A DNA stretch of 64,000 nucleotides from Rugalucina vietnamica (GCA_964017185.1 OZ024874.1:15247957-15311956), one strand, 5' to 3'. Shown: positions 1-13,266, counted from the stretch's first letter. Notes: a model not told the origin generated them from the letters alone. Numbers and translations: made by a program.

Positions 1-222
1 CATCAAAGCATACATTCGCCGTCCAATATGCGCCTTCTTCTCTGTATTCCCATTGCCCTTCAGATTTCTATCCACTCCCAGATGCACTGTATCACTCTCC
101 TGAGGGATCGGAATATCATCAAGTGTCACTTGTTCCATATCCAACAGCTTCTTAAATAGGCTCAGCAGGACCTCAACAGACTTTTGTGCATTTATAAGAT
201 AGCACTCCCTTCCTTTATAGAA
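1..222 (-). pseudogene. Reverse-transcriptase fragment, cut by the window edge
   Basis: Read on the minus strand, one frame stays open for about 70 codons to the window edge. It contains the phrase SDTVHLGVDRN followed by EKKAHIGRRMYALM, which resembles the 'HLG(V/I)...R...YALM' segment downstream of the polymerase domain in metazoan non-LTR reverse transcriptases. Upstream sequence (towards 225) shows no start, and the neighbouring fragment runs the opposite way, so this is a truncated relic. The family is inferred from motif memory only. Confidence 0.5.
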
Positions 223-224
223 CC

Positions 225-660
225 ACACAATGTACAGCAGTTCCCATAAATGCTTCTTACAGAGTCCAAGGAGTGCTACATCATCTTTCTATTTGACTGG
301 TATTAGGAAGTTAGGTTTACCAACATTAGAATACAGAAGACAACGTGCAGACATTATACAAGATATTAAAATGGCATTTCTAAAGTTGACAAGAATTTTT
401 CTCAGTGGTAACTTCGTACACGGGGTCACTCAAAAACTGTTTAAGGAAAGATCAAGGTTGAATGGTTGGGCAAACAATTTCAGCAACCGCGTTGTAAACA
501 TCTGGAATCAGCTCCTCGAGGACGTCGTCATGGCACACCCCGCCCTTCCCCCCACCCCTCCATGAACACTTTCAAGAGTCGATTGATCGGAATGAACAAA
601 CATTGGAGCAGACACCCATTTAAATTTACTGCTCCGTGCTATGAGCCTGACCAAACTTAA
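225..660 (+). pseudogene. 3' end of a CR1/L2-like reverse transcriptase ORF, frameshifted
   Basis: The translation carries the C-terminal signature of CR1/L2-like ORF2 proteins: a stretch about LPTLEYRRQRADII, then FSNRVVNIWNQL, then MNTFKSRL and NKHW near the stop. The last part lies in a second frame (about 466-660), and a C-rich insertion (about 540-560) separates the two, so the copy is broken by at least one frameshift. The polymerase core is absent. It may share its 3' tail with the (TTCTA)n tract at 1944-1969, 1.3 kb downstream, which would make 661-1943 its 3' UTR, but that is inference. Confidence 0.65.
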
Positions 661-1715
<1,055 letters not shown>

Positions 1716-1943
1716 TTCTTCTAAAAATATCGATGTATATTGCACGGACAGGTTTTCGAAATGTTGACTAGTTCAGTAATTGCTTCTCAAATGTATTATT
1801 TATGTGCTTTAGTTAATTGTTTTTACCTAATCAGAATCAAGCTTTTGTTACTTTATTGTTAATGTTATACTATTTCATTTCATCATTATTTATATGTGAT
1901 TCATAATTATGCTACTATGTGGTGGCCCATAATTGGAATTAAA

Positions 1944-1969
1944 TTTTATTCTATTCTATTCTATTCTAT
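1944..1969 (+). repeat. (TTCTA)n tail, likely 3' terminus of a CR1/L2-like element
   Basis: About five tandem copies of a TATTC pentamer follow the phrase GGTGGCCCATAATTGG. Many CR1/L2-like elements end in short tandem repeats of this kind instead of poly(A). It probably marks the 3' end of the relic starting near 225. Confidence 0.55.
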
Positions 1970-2588
1970 CACAGAGCCCACAAGGGTAAAATGAATAATC
2001 AGAACGGGAATCTGGACCAGGGTTTGTTTCAATGTCCCATAAATCGCTTCCCATAAATTGCTTATCAATACGACAAAAAAGTAAAAACCAAGAAAATTGC
2101 CAGAGCGATAGTCCTTAACTCCCTCCTTGCAAAGGTTCGGTTCGGCGACACGGACACAGAATTTTGAAAGAGAAGTTTTTTTCTATTATTTTTCGAATTT
2201 CCCATTGTTTTTGTTTGTAAAACTTCCCGACTTTATGTCAAGAAGTTTGGGATCTGCAATTTCTCATTGTTGGTCGCTGTTTTCCCCCAAATTAAGAGTC
2301 TAAGCATCGATTTTCTTAGTCGTGCGATTCGCGCCAAAACGATTCGTACTTTACTTGAAAATTTCTTTTCTTGAAACTTTTTGGCCTGAGAGCTGACAAG
2401 CTTTTGGACCAGAATTTGTTCAAGCTTCATTGACAGTGCCATTGAACGGCTCTAGCAGGGCTGCAACGATCTGTCATAAAATTTAAAGAATCTGAATAGT
2501 TTTTCTGGTTTGACCTTCCCCCACCCACTTTTTTTCATATAGTGATTGAAGGTCTTTTTGTTTAATCATTTGAATTGGAACTCATGGC
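1970..2588 (+). other. Probable 5' UTR of the CR1-like element, left of the hAT insertion
   Basis: No ORF of note. The bases immediately before the hAT-type element (2581-2588, CTCATGGC) are repeated on its far side, where they contain the start codon of the retrotransposon ORF. Sequence directly left of 2581 should therefore be continuous with that element's 5' UTR. The true 5' end is not visible. Confidence 0.5.
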
Positions 2589-3929
2589 TAGGGCTGAAAC
2601 GATTCAGATGAGCCTCGATTCGGTTCGATTTCGATTACAAACACTTCGATTCGATTATTTTCGATACGATTCGTTCGGGAATTCGAAACATTAACATCCA
2701 CACTACGCTTTCGTTTCAAATGGTATTGATTAAATCATGTTGCTAGTGTTACCTATACACATCGAAAAACTGGTGTGACATGTCGCAAAACCTTTATCAC
2801 AATGTTGAACAAATGATAATTGTCATTTTGAATAATTATAAGGTGACACAATTCATTGCCGGCAAGGATAGGCCAAAAAGTTGTGAAAACAAGCCAAGCG
2901 ATACACAGCATCTCTTCAGGGGATTATCATCAGACCGTAAACGAGATCATAAACAACGTTTTCTAACCGTTACATAATTGTCCTTTTATTCCTTATCAGA
3001 TAATCACCATCAATTACTCATGCACGCCAAACAATACGCTGACGTGATATCGGTCAAACATGTACACGACCCCAATTATCAATCATCACTTGACCACGTG
3101 TTGATGAAAAAGTAAACACAGATCCAGTAATTCACCTGTCAATCAAATATGTGGACAGCCAATTACTAAGCGCGGCCTGCATTCAACACGAGCGCTCATT
3201 GGCCGATCGATTTTTCTGAAAGTCACTACAAAACTTAACGCGCGTATGAGTTTTCAAAGCGGTACGATCAAACAGCACAAATTCTCCTAACCATTATAGC
3301 GGGTTGCACCTGAATTTTGAGGAATTTCATTGTCAACTACAGTAACTGTTGAACTACATGAAGCTAGAATTTCGACTTACGGAACTACAGAAACGGCGAG
3401 CAACCTGTTCGGACTTGGTTAATTAGCACCACACGCGACTTGCCTATAACGCATTCGAGATTTGTTGACCCCAACCAGCGCCTTATCACTGACGAAATGA
3501 ATAGGATTTAATGACAATTTCAGGGCTAAACACATCACAAAACGGAGAGACACCGATCTGACACTTCGACAGACACATATCAAATCACGCGTAGTATTGG
3601 TATCGATTTAATACATATATGTAATAAGCTTATTAAAAAATTCAAACACGACGTTATCGTCTTTCCCTTTGAACCTAATGGAAAAGTCAACGTTTGCAAA
3701 TAAACAATAATTCACTACGCGCGTAAGGTGGCGTTTTTGTGACGTCGCACATAAACATTCATGTCGTCCGAGAATCAGTCCACTGGAAAAGCTTATTAAA
3801 ATGTTTAATACAACCACCTGGAAATCATGCGAACGAACCGAACCGAACTACCTCGAGTGTGAATCGTGAATCGAACCGACGTCAGAGAACTCGGTTTTCG
3901 ATGCACCGCGATGAATCGTTTCACCACTA
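2589..3929. mobile_element. hAT-type non-autonomous DNA element, 1.34 kb, with 8-bp target duplication
   Basis: Left end TAGGGCTGAAACGATTC; right end read inward TAGTGGTGAAACGATTC. The element is flanked by a perfect 8-bp direct repeat CTCATGGC (2581-2588 and 3930-3937). An 8-bp duplication with short imperfect inverted ends fits the hAT superfamily. The subterminal regions are rich in GATTCG/CGAATC words on opposite strands, as expected of transposase binding sites. No transposase frame is present. The insertion point is the ATG of the CR1-like ORF, and the duplication leaves an ATG on both sides. Confidence 0.85.
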
Positions 3930-3932
3930 CTC

Positions 3933-6900
3933 ATGGCTTCAGGTTTTGTCGGTCCAACTGTGGGGCGGTTGACTTGTCGGGGTGGAAAAGAGCTGGTATG
4001 TTGTTTCCATACACCGAAGTCTTGTCCGCTGCTCCTCAGGTTGGCTTTGTTGTTGGTTTTTGGGCTCTGTGTTTGGAAGTGGACAACATCAGGAGATATT
4101 TTAGATGCGAACCAGGACTGTAGTATAGGATTTGGTAAATCAGTTGGTGGAATTGCTCAGAGCTTGGCTCTCACAAGGAAAATTGGTAACCGAAGAGGCT
4201 CCGAAGGATTACGCAGTTTCAATCCTTCAAAGGGAACAAACTTGTTGATTCTTATTATTTTGGCTGGAGATATAGAAATGAACCCAGGCCCCAGGTTCCA
4301 GTGCCGCACGTGCAAGAAGTATTGTAAGGCGGCCGAGAAAGCAGTTAAATGTGAAGATTGCGAGAAACGCTTCCATGCGTCTTGCGTAAATCTTGGTCCC
4401 GTTGAGTTACAAAAGATTGAGTCGGGTAATGATTCTTGGTATTGTTCAAACTGCAAAGCTGAGTGCAGCCTATGCAGTGGTGCTGTTTTGAATTCCCATA
4501 AGGCTGTCCAGTGTGACAAATGTGAAATGTGGGTGCACAATAACTGTTCTTTTATGTCAGACTCAGAGTATGAAACGATGCAAAACTCAAACTGTACATG
4601 GATTTGCCCAAAATGTGACTTTTTCAATTTCTCAGACTCTTTTTTCAATGAACAGTTTAACTTGGAAAGTGAAAATAGGTTTGACCTACTTGCAAGAGGT
4701 CATGAAAACAAGTCCACTGAAACCTTGAATAGCAAAAACAGTTTTATTAGTGGTCTGAAATTTTCCAGTATCAACATAAACAGTATAAGAGGAAAAAAAC
4801 TTGAGTTGTTGGCCTTCATTGATTTTCATCAATCGCAGATTTTGGCGATTCAGGAAACAAAAATTGACAATTCCATATTAACGTCTGAATTATTTCCGGA
4901 ATCTTTTCCATACAGCGTGTACAGAAAGGATAGAACCTTACATGGTGGTGGTGTTATGCTTCTTGTACACAAGGACATCCCACACATGCCCCTCACAGAA
5001 TTGGACAATGACTCAGAGTCAGTTTGGGTCAAACTTTTTGTAAATAAGAAAACTCACTTTGTGGCTAGCTGGTATCGACCACCTGTCGATGGTCATTTAC
5101 CAGTATCGGACAATGGAAATGACTTATTGAATTCACTGGAAAAGTTTGACAATTTATTTAGAGAACAGCTTGACAAAATCAAAAATATTAATAAAGGCAA
5201 CAAACCCCCCTTAATTCATGTTTTAGGTGATTTCAACTTTAGAGATATTGAATGGCCGGACAGACTCAGCAAATCTGGGTCATCATTGAGTCAGACGGAG
5301 GGTCAGATTTTGATAGATATCATGAATGACCATGGTTTGGAACAATTAGTCAATTTCCCCACCAGAGAAAGAAATACTTTGGACTTAATTTTGACCTCTC
5401 TTCCTGGTCAGTTTGTAGACATTCATTCCCCGGATAAGCTCAGTGATCATGACATTGTTTCTGGCACATTGAAAATTGCTATCCCCCCTATAAAGAAACC
5501 TAGGAGAAAAGTGTATCGTTATCAGAAAGGTGATTATGAATCTATGAGAGCAGAAACACTTAAATTTGCAAAGGAAAGATACTTCAACGGTTACTCAGAT
5601 ACTCGGTCGGTCCAGGAAAATTTCAATCTCATTACATCGTTTATTCAGGAATCGGCAGATAAACATATCCCCTCAAAAACTAGTCGCTCAGTTTCCTCTG
5701 TCCCTTGGATAACACCTGAAATAAGAAGGAAGATTCGCAGAAAAAATGCAACTCATGCAAAAGCTAAAAAGACTGGTAGTGCAAAATTTAGATCTAAATT
5801 TGAATCTTTACGGAAAGAGATCAAAGCTGATATCAGAAAGCAGCATGATCTTTATGTGAACAACTTGGTAGGAGATGTTAAGGCTAATCCTAGAGATTTT
5901 TACAGGTACATAAACAGTCAGAAAAAAGATACCCAAGGTATTCCCCCGTTGAAAAAGAGAAATGGAAGTGGAATAGCTCAATCTGAATTTGAGAAGGCGG
6001 AAGAATTTAATGGTCAGTTCTCGGATGTTTTCACTAAAAGTGAATACAAACAGGTCCCTCTTATGGATAGATCTGCCCCATTCATGCATGATATTGTGGT
6101 CACAAAGGAAGGGGTGACCAAACTTCTCAAAGGTCTAAACCCGTCTAAAGCCTTAGGGCCTGATGAGCTTCATCCTGGAGTCCTAAAGGAACTGGCTATG
6201 GAATTAGGGCCAGTATTCGCCCATCTCTTCCAGCAGTCAATTGATACAGGTGAAATTCCTAAAGAATGGTCTCTTGCTAATATTTGCCCCCTGTTTAAGA
6301 AGGGCGACAGGTCACTTGCCCGCAATTACCGCCCTGTTTCTTTGACATGCATTCCTTGTAAGCTTCTTGAACATATTGTATGCTCAAATATTATGGCCCA
6401 TCTTGATGAACATGAACTCCTGTCGGACAGGCAACACGCATTTAGGAAATGGCATAGCTGTGAAACTCAGTTGACTACAGTGATAAATGACTGGGCCAAA
6501 ATCTTAGACAAAAAAGGCCAGGTCGACACTTTTATACTCGATTTTGAAAAGGCTTTCGATACTCCTCCCCATGAACTCCTTGAAAGCAAATTGTTCAGCT
6601 ATGGAATAGGTGGAACAACACTGAATTGGATAAATGCTTTCCTTTGTTTCAGACAACAAAGGGTAGTGGTTAATGGTATTAAATCGGATTGGGCTCCAGT
6701 TGTGTCGGGTGTCCCTCAGGGCACCGTTCTCGGCCCCTTGCTGTTTTCCTTGTATATAAATGACATCTCAGCAGACATCGAGTCTGAAATAAGACTCTTT
6801 GCTGATGATTGTGTTTGCTATCGTGAAATCAAGAATGAAGAGGATACATTGAAACTTCAAAGAGACATTGATCGCCTAGGCAGTTGGGCTAGAAAATGGG

Positions 6901-7619
6901 GAATGAGATTTCAACCCGTCAAATGCAACATGATGCAGCTGACAAATAAACGGTCTAGTAAGATACAGGCTAACTACACCCTTGAGGGCACTTTACTGGA
7001 AAATGTTGAAAGCATAAAATACCTGGGTGTAACTATCACAAATGATTTGAAATGGAATACTCATATTTCCAATGTTTGTACAAAGGCTAACAGAACTCTC
7101 GGATTCTTGAGGAGAAATTTGTATTCTTGTCCCCCAGATGTGAAAGAAGCAGCTTATAAAGGACTGGTGCGGCCGGTCTTGGAATATGGAAGCTCAGTTT
7201 GGGACCCTCACACTCATGGCCTCCAGGAAGAACTGGAAAAGGTCCAAAATCGTGCGGCAAGGTTTGTGACGGGAAATTATGTTTTTGAAACTGGGAGCAT
7301 GACTGGCATTTTAGGTCAACTGAAATGGGAATCTCTTAAGAAAAGGAGGAAGGATAGTAGACTTATATTGCTATACAAAGGTCTATAGGGTAAAGCCAGA
7401 ATACCCACAGATGACCTTATCCCAAAGAATAGGCGTTGTAGAAATCAACACTCTTTGGCTTTTCAGATACCTTCAGCTAGCAAAGAAGCGTACAAAAGTA
7501 GTTTCTTTCCACAGACTATCAGGGACTGGAATGACCTCCCTGATTCACTTGTCTCCTCTGCTGAAATGTCTGATGACTGTGTGTCCAAGTTCGCTTCACT
7601 CGTGCGTTCAAGGGACTAA
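3933..7619 (+). pseudogene. CR1-like non-LTR retrotransposon ORF (2A, PHD-PHD, endonuclease, reverse transcriptase) with one late stop
   Basis: The ORF opens at 3933 and runs 1151 codons to TAG at 7386-7388. The same frame then stays open 76 more codons to TAA at 7617-7619 with typical CR1-type C-terminal sequence, so a single amber codon is the visible lesion. Order of parts: hydrophobic N-terminus (about residues 33-50); 2A-like motif ending NPG-P at 117-120; two PHD-type zinc fingers (C124-C174 and C178-C228); an APE-type endonuclease from about 275 (N281, QETK with E308, GDFN at 432-435, SDHD at 504-507); reverse transcriptase from about 700, with DFEKAF at 870-875 and FADD at 956-959. 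It probably encodes target-primed reverse transcription. The start codon lies in the hAT target duplication. Otherwise it looks young: no other frameshift or stop is seen. Confidence 0.9.
4266..4292 (+). other. 2A-like ribosome-skipping motif in the retrotransposon ORF
   Basis: Codons 112-120 read G-D-I-E-M-N-P-G-P, matching the 2A consensus D(V/I)ExNPG|P, preceded by the hydrophobic run LLILIILA as in active 2A peptides. Skipping between Gly119 and Pro120 would release a leader of about 119 residues and restart translation at the first PHD finger. 2A-like sequences are documented in APE-type non-LTR elements of several invertebrates, some doubling as signal sequences. Activity here is inferred. 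Confidence 0.85.
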
Positions 7620-7692
7620 TTTCCCCCCATCCGAACCCCCTGGTGAAATAATGTCATTTGGCGTGTCACCAGTAAACTATTCAGATTCAGAA
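7620..7692 (+). other. 3' UTR and end of the CR1-like element
   Basis: The phrase AGTAAACTATTCAGATTCAG at 7671-7690 recurs, with one difference, at the 3' end of the second copy (reverse complement near 24143-24170). Beyond the following AAAGG/AAAGGG the two copies differ. The element therefore ends about 7690-7695 with a short ATTCAG-type repeat. Confidence 0.6.
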
Positions 7693-8533
7693 AGGTCAGA
7701 GACATCTTTATCTCAGCAAAGGTGCACAAGTATCCCTAGAATATTTATTCTACTAATTAATCATATTTTTTATTTGAATACTTATTACTCGAATAATTAA
7801 CGCCTAAAAAATACACCCAGGTGGAGATCTGGTAATCTGTATTTCCAATTGCTTAAATTTAGATGTCCCGGTAAAAACCGACTTAGGTCTTGGCTCCAGG
7901 TGACCCGCCCAGGAATTGTCAAGACACGATATCTGTACGACTAGTAATTTTGATTTTGTTAGCGATATAAGCGACTTAGCTGGCGCCAATTATCAACAAA
8001 GTGAAAGGCACTTATTAGAGTAATCGTGATCTTACTGTGATTTAATTAAATAACGCGACCCGTCTGGTATCATATGCCTAGATTTAGGATTTGCAGTTGC
8101 CTTTAACTGGCCTTGTCATTACCTTACCCTTTAGAATTTTTTGTGGTGGTTCATGTTTTCAGTCATTCCAAAAATAACGTGAATTCCTATGTCCCTGTGG
8201 TATTTATCGGGATATATCACAAAATAAGCAAACTAATTTGGATTTTTTGATGTGTTTCATTAAACTAATATGCATACATTAATTTAAACATGCTTGTTTT
8301 GCAACAGGCAACATTTTCTAAGAAAGCCATCGACGGAACAACCCCCACATATGCAAAATCAGCATGTCCCTTTCACAGGTTTGCGGAATGTTTGAGTATT
8401 TCTTTCAGATTAATTATCAAAATGATGCAGGTCTTTACCAGTAATTGTTAGTTAAGATGTAATCTAAGCTAAATAACTCCAGTAAATCAATGCTCGCCGT
8501 TGTATGTGTGCTTTATCACATCCGTAACACGTG
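7693..8533. other. No recognisable gene or repeat
   Basis: AT-rich spacer with no convincing ORF, RNA gene or repeat structure seen. Confidence 0.5.
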
Positions 8534-9560
8534 TCCCTCACTTTTATGTCAACTCCGTTACGGTCGATATATTTTTAGCCATAATTTGGTAATTACTTAT
8601 TTGTAAACAAAATTGGTGATCAGTATGTGCAGATATTGTACTGTGAAAATAGGAAATAATATGCAAGTGAAGACTCTTATGTAGCTAATAGTGAAAAAAA
8701 TTGCTTTTAAGTGATTCCTATGATTCGTATACTAATATTTGGTCCACTCCGTTCATACTGTTTCATACAGATAAGATACAGCAAGTCAAAATCAATAAAA
8801 CACATAGAATATTGATCATATTCAGGTGTGGTGAATGTTCAGTTTTCACGATAACACTCACTAATAAAGAAGCTTAATCACAAAATGTTACTAAATTGTC
8901 AACTCCGTTACAGTCAACTCCGTTACAAAAAGCCTAAAATGTCAACTCCGTTACGGTCAACTCCGTTACAATGAGTTTTGTAACGGAGTTGACAGATTTT
9001 ACTTTTAACAGTCTGATGACAACAACATGACAGTTTATGAGTGATGCACATGTGAGTTACAGTCAAACAAAAGTGAGTAGAGTAATATAGATAAAAGAAA
9101 TTGAATGAAACATTTACATTATTTGTTGAAAAAGCCGTTTTAGAATTGTCAACTCCGTTACAATGTCCACTCCGTTACTAAAATGTCCACTCCGTTACAT
9201 GGGGTAAAATATTTAAAAAATATGAAATAGCTTACTTAAAAATATAAAATTGCTTTCATTTCCGTATCTCTACTATGTAATCATCATCAAAATGTCGAAA
9301 TTCCAATTTAAATTCATTTCTTAATTGCAGCAATCACCATTTTGGACAACAAAACTGTCCAAGTTTCTCTAAATATTGCTAATCTTGGTCATACAAGTGA
9401 AAAATTTGCTTCTTAAATTATCTGGAATTGTTTATTTTGCATTTGAACAATAAGAAATTGTAAACTCTTCTTTCATAACAAATCGTTTTATATATTTCAT
9501 TAACATGCAGTGATTTTTAGACAAGAAAATGTTCGTAACGGAGTTGACACTTGAGGGTCA
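8534..9560. mobile_element. Inverted-repeat element with ten copies of a 14-bp motif
   Basis: The word GTCAACTCCGTTAC occurs forward at 8548, 8898, 8913, 8941, 8956 and 9148, with a one-base variant (GTCCACTCCGTTAC) at 9165 and 9185, and reversed at 8980 and 9535. The outermost copies face each other, and their flanks also match (CCCTCA...left, TGAGGG right). This gives inverted termini made of repeated binding-site-like words around a non-coding core, which fits a non-autonomous DNA transposon. Boundaries are approximate, and no target duplication was identified. Confidence 0.65.
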
Positions 9561-9925
9561 AGACCATACATAAAACTTTTGATATAGGTCAAATCAATCA
9601 AGAACAATAAAACATTTGAGTTATTTTGGTTTCTGAATGGATGTATCTAATGATATCAACCACTAGGGGAACAATTAGTTGTCATCACTTCTGATTCATT
9701 TTCATTACTCAGAATGCACGTTTTTTCTGGAATGACTGTTTTACGTCCCACTCAACAAACTTTACACCACAGGTTACAGATGTCAAAATGCCCTGCACAC
9801 ATTTATGAATCATCATCTGTCGACAAAACAGATGTGTCTGTGCTAATTTTTCAATCAGAAAACCGCTCTGGTCACACACCTGAAAGCTGTTCATGTCACA
9901 GAATTTGCGCGCTGTGACGCAAGTG
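9561..9925. other. No recognisable feature
   Basis: AT-rich sequence between two repeats. Short overlapping frames on both strands around 9709-9917 resemble nothing known. Confidence 0.4.
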
Positions 9926-10018
9926 TTTCCCCCAGCCCTTTTTACTATGGCGCTGCGCCATGCCCTTTTTCACCAGCGCCATGCCCTTTTCCCACAGCGC
10001 CATGCCCTTTTTCTGAAT
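9926..10018. repeat. Short minisatellite of a GCGCCATGCCCTTTT unit
   Basis: Three to four imperfect tandem copies of about 20 bp, each with GCGCCATGCCCTTTT. GC-richer than its surroundings. Confidence 0.7.
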
Positions 10019-10768
10019 CTACATTATGTGCCCTACATTTTGGTAAAAAGTTTATCAAAATCGGACAAAAAATAAGGAAGTTACAAGACTTCTTACTTGA
10101 AGTCTGCAGAGACAAATTTGGCAAAATTTATGATCATGACTTCCACAGTTGTTAATTGCTTTAATCCCTTGTTGATTGTCACTTAAATTGCAGTGGAAAA
10201 TGTTGATAATTACTCAATGACAGGTACCCAATTTGACACCAAATGAGCTGTTTATAAGAAAAGGTGTGAAAATTTAATGCCCTACCTGGTGATATAAGTG
10301 TGCCATTTAATTAGTTTCAATTATAGTTTACTTTTCAAAACGAATCATGAATGAGGTTAGTTCTTATGGTTAATCCAGTATTAAAGTAATGTGACGTAGA
10401 GGGAAAAGAAACTTCCTAAGTTGTCTCTGGTAAAAGTGAACCCTGGAACATGGAAATTGAGGAAAGAACAATTTAAGCTGAAAAGCAAATTTGAAATTAT
10501 AGAGAATATATAAAAACATGGGTGAAAATTTTCCGGATTTTTGACCTTCACAAAGGTCATTTTTGTGAATCTGTAAATACGAGATTTACGCCGGTATAGT
10601 TTGGAGGCACTCACCTGACACCGCGTGCCAACCACATGTATTCTTTTTTTATTCAATTGTAATTCATAAATAGTTTTTATCAAATCGAACCATCAAGGCC
10701 CGCAACGGAACTTAATTAGTGGAGTGAGGTTTCACAACTAGTTTTCAGTGAATTGGCTGGTGGTCAGG
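10019..10768. other. No recognisable feature
   Basis: Unique-looking AT-rich sequence. A 100-codon minus-strand frame (10381-10683) has no recognisable domain and low-complexity composition. Confidence 0.4.
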
Positions 10769-11551
10769 TGCAAGTCAGGATTGAGGTACTGTACCTCATT
10801 CGAGGTTTGAAATATGCATAGACTGACATCTGAAAATTTTCAAAAAATAAAACAAAGTTGAAAATTGCAAAACTATTTTTTGATAAATCTGTAAACCTTA
10901 GTCATTTACTTATTTTGATACTTAACTGTTTTGAAAATTCATCAGGGAATATTTTTACAAACATGTTTTTTTACCTAATGTTACCATGGATTTCTGCAAT
11001 TTCCATATATAATTTTGTTGAGAAGGTTAAAATTCTCCTTTTTACTGGTAGAAGTGGTTTCTGTCAACCATTGATGTGTTTCTGATTGACTTATACTGGC
11101 TTCTGCCACTGATACCAGGGGTAAGGGGTAAGCCTTTTTAAAAAGCTTATACATGTACTTGTTTTCATTTTTCGTTTAATAGCATGTCAGCAATTTTAAA
11201 CATCAAATAATGATATTCTCAGAAAAAAAGTTTAAATATACAGAAAGCAGCAGAAATACTGATACACTATCTAAATATATGCCATACATTGAAGAATATT
11301 GTTTTAAATTTCAAAAATTACCCCTTCCACTTATGAAATTTGAGGAATTTGCAAAAGATTTCCTAACAGATTTTGCTGAAAAATGATACATTTAAAAGCT
11401 GCACATTTTGCAACCAACTTTTGCTGGGAATGATGTTGCAATTTTTGCATAGCTGTTTGTTTTTCTCAATTTAAGTAATTTCATGTACATTTTCAAACCT
11501 CATTGGAGGTTAAAAACCTAAATTGAGGTATACTACCTCAATCCTGACTTG
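10769..11551. mobile_element. MITE-like element with GAGGTA-rich inverted termini
   Basis: Left terminus CAAGTCAGGATTGAGGTA (10771 on) is matched inverted at the right end (TACCTCAATCCTGACTTG ending 11551). Inner palindromic words (GAGGTA/TACCTC, CCTCATT/AATGAGG) occur at both ends. The 0.74-kb interior is non-coding. No clear target duplication. Confidence 0.7.
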
Positions 11552-11740
11552 GACCGGACCTGGTGGTTGAAGCAGAAAGTAGGACTTTGGACAGTGAGGT
11601 CCTAGTTCAAACCATCAGAAGAGGAACCTTTTGTTGTGGGCTTGACTTGAGCAAGTCCTATTTATCTCCCGAGATAATAGTAAGAAATTGATCCACTCAG
11701 TACAACAAGAATCAGTATGACAGTAAATTGATGTTCTTTG

Positions 11741-13266
11741 TTAGCTCACCTGAGCCGAAGGCTCACAGGTGAGCTTATAGTATACCCATGCTCCGGCGTC
11801 CGTCCGGCGTCCGTCCGTCGTTCACATTTTCAAAGATCTTCTCCTCTGAAACCGCTTGGCCAATTAAAGCCAAACTTCAGGTGGAGCATCCTATGGAAGG
11901 GGGAACGAAAGTTTATATAAATGGTCCAGGTCACATGACCAAGATGGCCGCCATGACTATAAATAGCAAAAACCTTTTAAAAATCTTCTTCTCCAGAACC
12001 AGTGGGCCGATTTCCACGAAACTTGGTATGTAGCATCGGGGACGTGGGCCCATCATAGTTTATATAAATCATGACCCTAGGATGACCTTGACCTATTTTA
12101 CGGCAAGGTCAACTTAGGTCGCCAATGCATTTGAATGGGAAAAAATGGTAAATGGCTATTTAATGGGTAAAACTTACTGGGAATAGGCAAATTGACAGAA
12201 GATTAATGTTAATGGAAAATTTTAGCCCCTGGGGGGTTGTCTGCCCCTGCCCCGGGGTTATATACATGTATATTTCCATAAAAATGAAACATCTTCTCCC
12301 CTGAAACCGCATGGCCAATCAAAGCCAAACTTCATTTGGAGCATCCTTGGGAAGGGGGAAAGAAAGGTTATATAAATGGTCAAGGTCACATGACCAAGAT
12401 GGCCGCCATGGCTATAAATAGAAAAAAACTTTAAAAATCTTCTTCTCCAGAATCAGAAGGCCAATGATTTTGAAACTTGGTGTGAAGCATCAGTGACTGG
12501 AGCTCTACAAGGTTAATATAAATCATGACCCTGGGATGACCTTGACCTATTTTACGGCAAGGTCAACATAGGTCGCTCATGCATTTGAATGGGAAAAAGT
12601 GTTAAAATGTCATTTGTAGGGAAAAACTTGCAGGAAATGGGCAAATGGACTTAAGATTGATGATTCTGAAAATATTTGGACCCCAGGGGTATGTCAGCCC
12701 CCACCCCGGGGCAATATACATGTATATTACAGTGATATTCAAAGATCTTCTTCTCTGACACTGCTTGGCCAATCAAAGCCAAACTTTATGTGGAGCATTA
12801 TTAGGAAGTGGGAATGAAAGTATATATAAATGGTCATGGTCACATGTCCAAGATGGCTGCCATGGCTATAAATAGCAAAAACCTTTAAAAATTTTTTCCT
12901 CCAGAACCAGAAGGCCTATGATTTTGAAACTAGGCATGAAGCATCAGGCAATGGAGCTCTACAAAGTTTATATAAATTGTGACCCTTTGATGACCTTGAC
13001 CTATTTTACAGCAAGGTCAAGGTCATCACAGGTCGCCAATGCATTTGAATGGGGAAAATTGTTAAAATGTCATTTGAAGGGCAAAACTTGCAGTTAATTG
13101 GCAAATGCACTGCAGTTTTATGTTTTCAAAAAGAAATTGACTCCAGGGGTTGCTCTGACCAAGCGCTTGGCTTACATACTTGGATTTTCCCATTCTAGTC
13201 AAACAAATTTATTGGTATATATCTCAGGTTTCAGGTGAGCGTTTACAGGACCATTGGTCCTCTGGT
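11741..13266 (+). mobile_element. Family A tandem-core element, copy A1
   Basis: Starts TTAGCTCACCTG with a two-tier hairpin (AGCTCACCT outer arm, inner GAGCC-GAA-GGCTC, then AGGTGAGCT). GTC-rich sequence (GTCCGTCCGGCGTCC type) and a body of about three divergent units of roughly 450 bp follow; each unit contains AAGATCTTCTTCTC-, CAAGATGGCCGCC- and TGACCTTGACCTATTTT-like phrases. The 3' end has CAGGTGAGC (complement of the 5' terminus), the hairpin AGGACC-ATT-GGTCCT, then CTCTGGT. The end lies 4-5 bp before a putative acceptor AG (13270-13271) for the CHAF1B start-codon exon. Confidence 0.85.
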
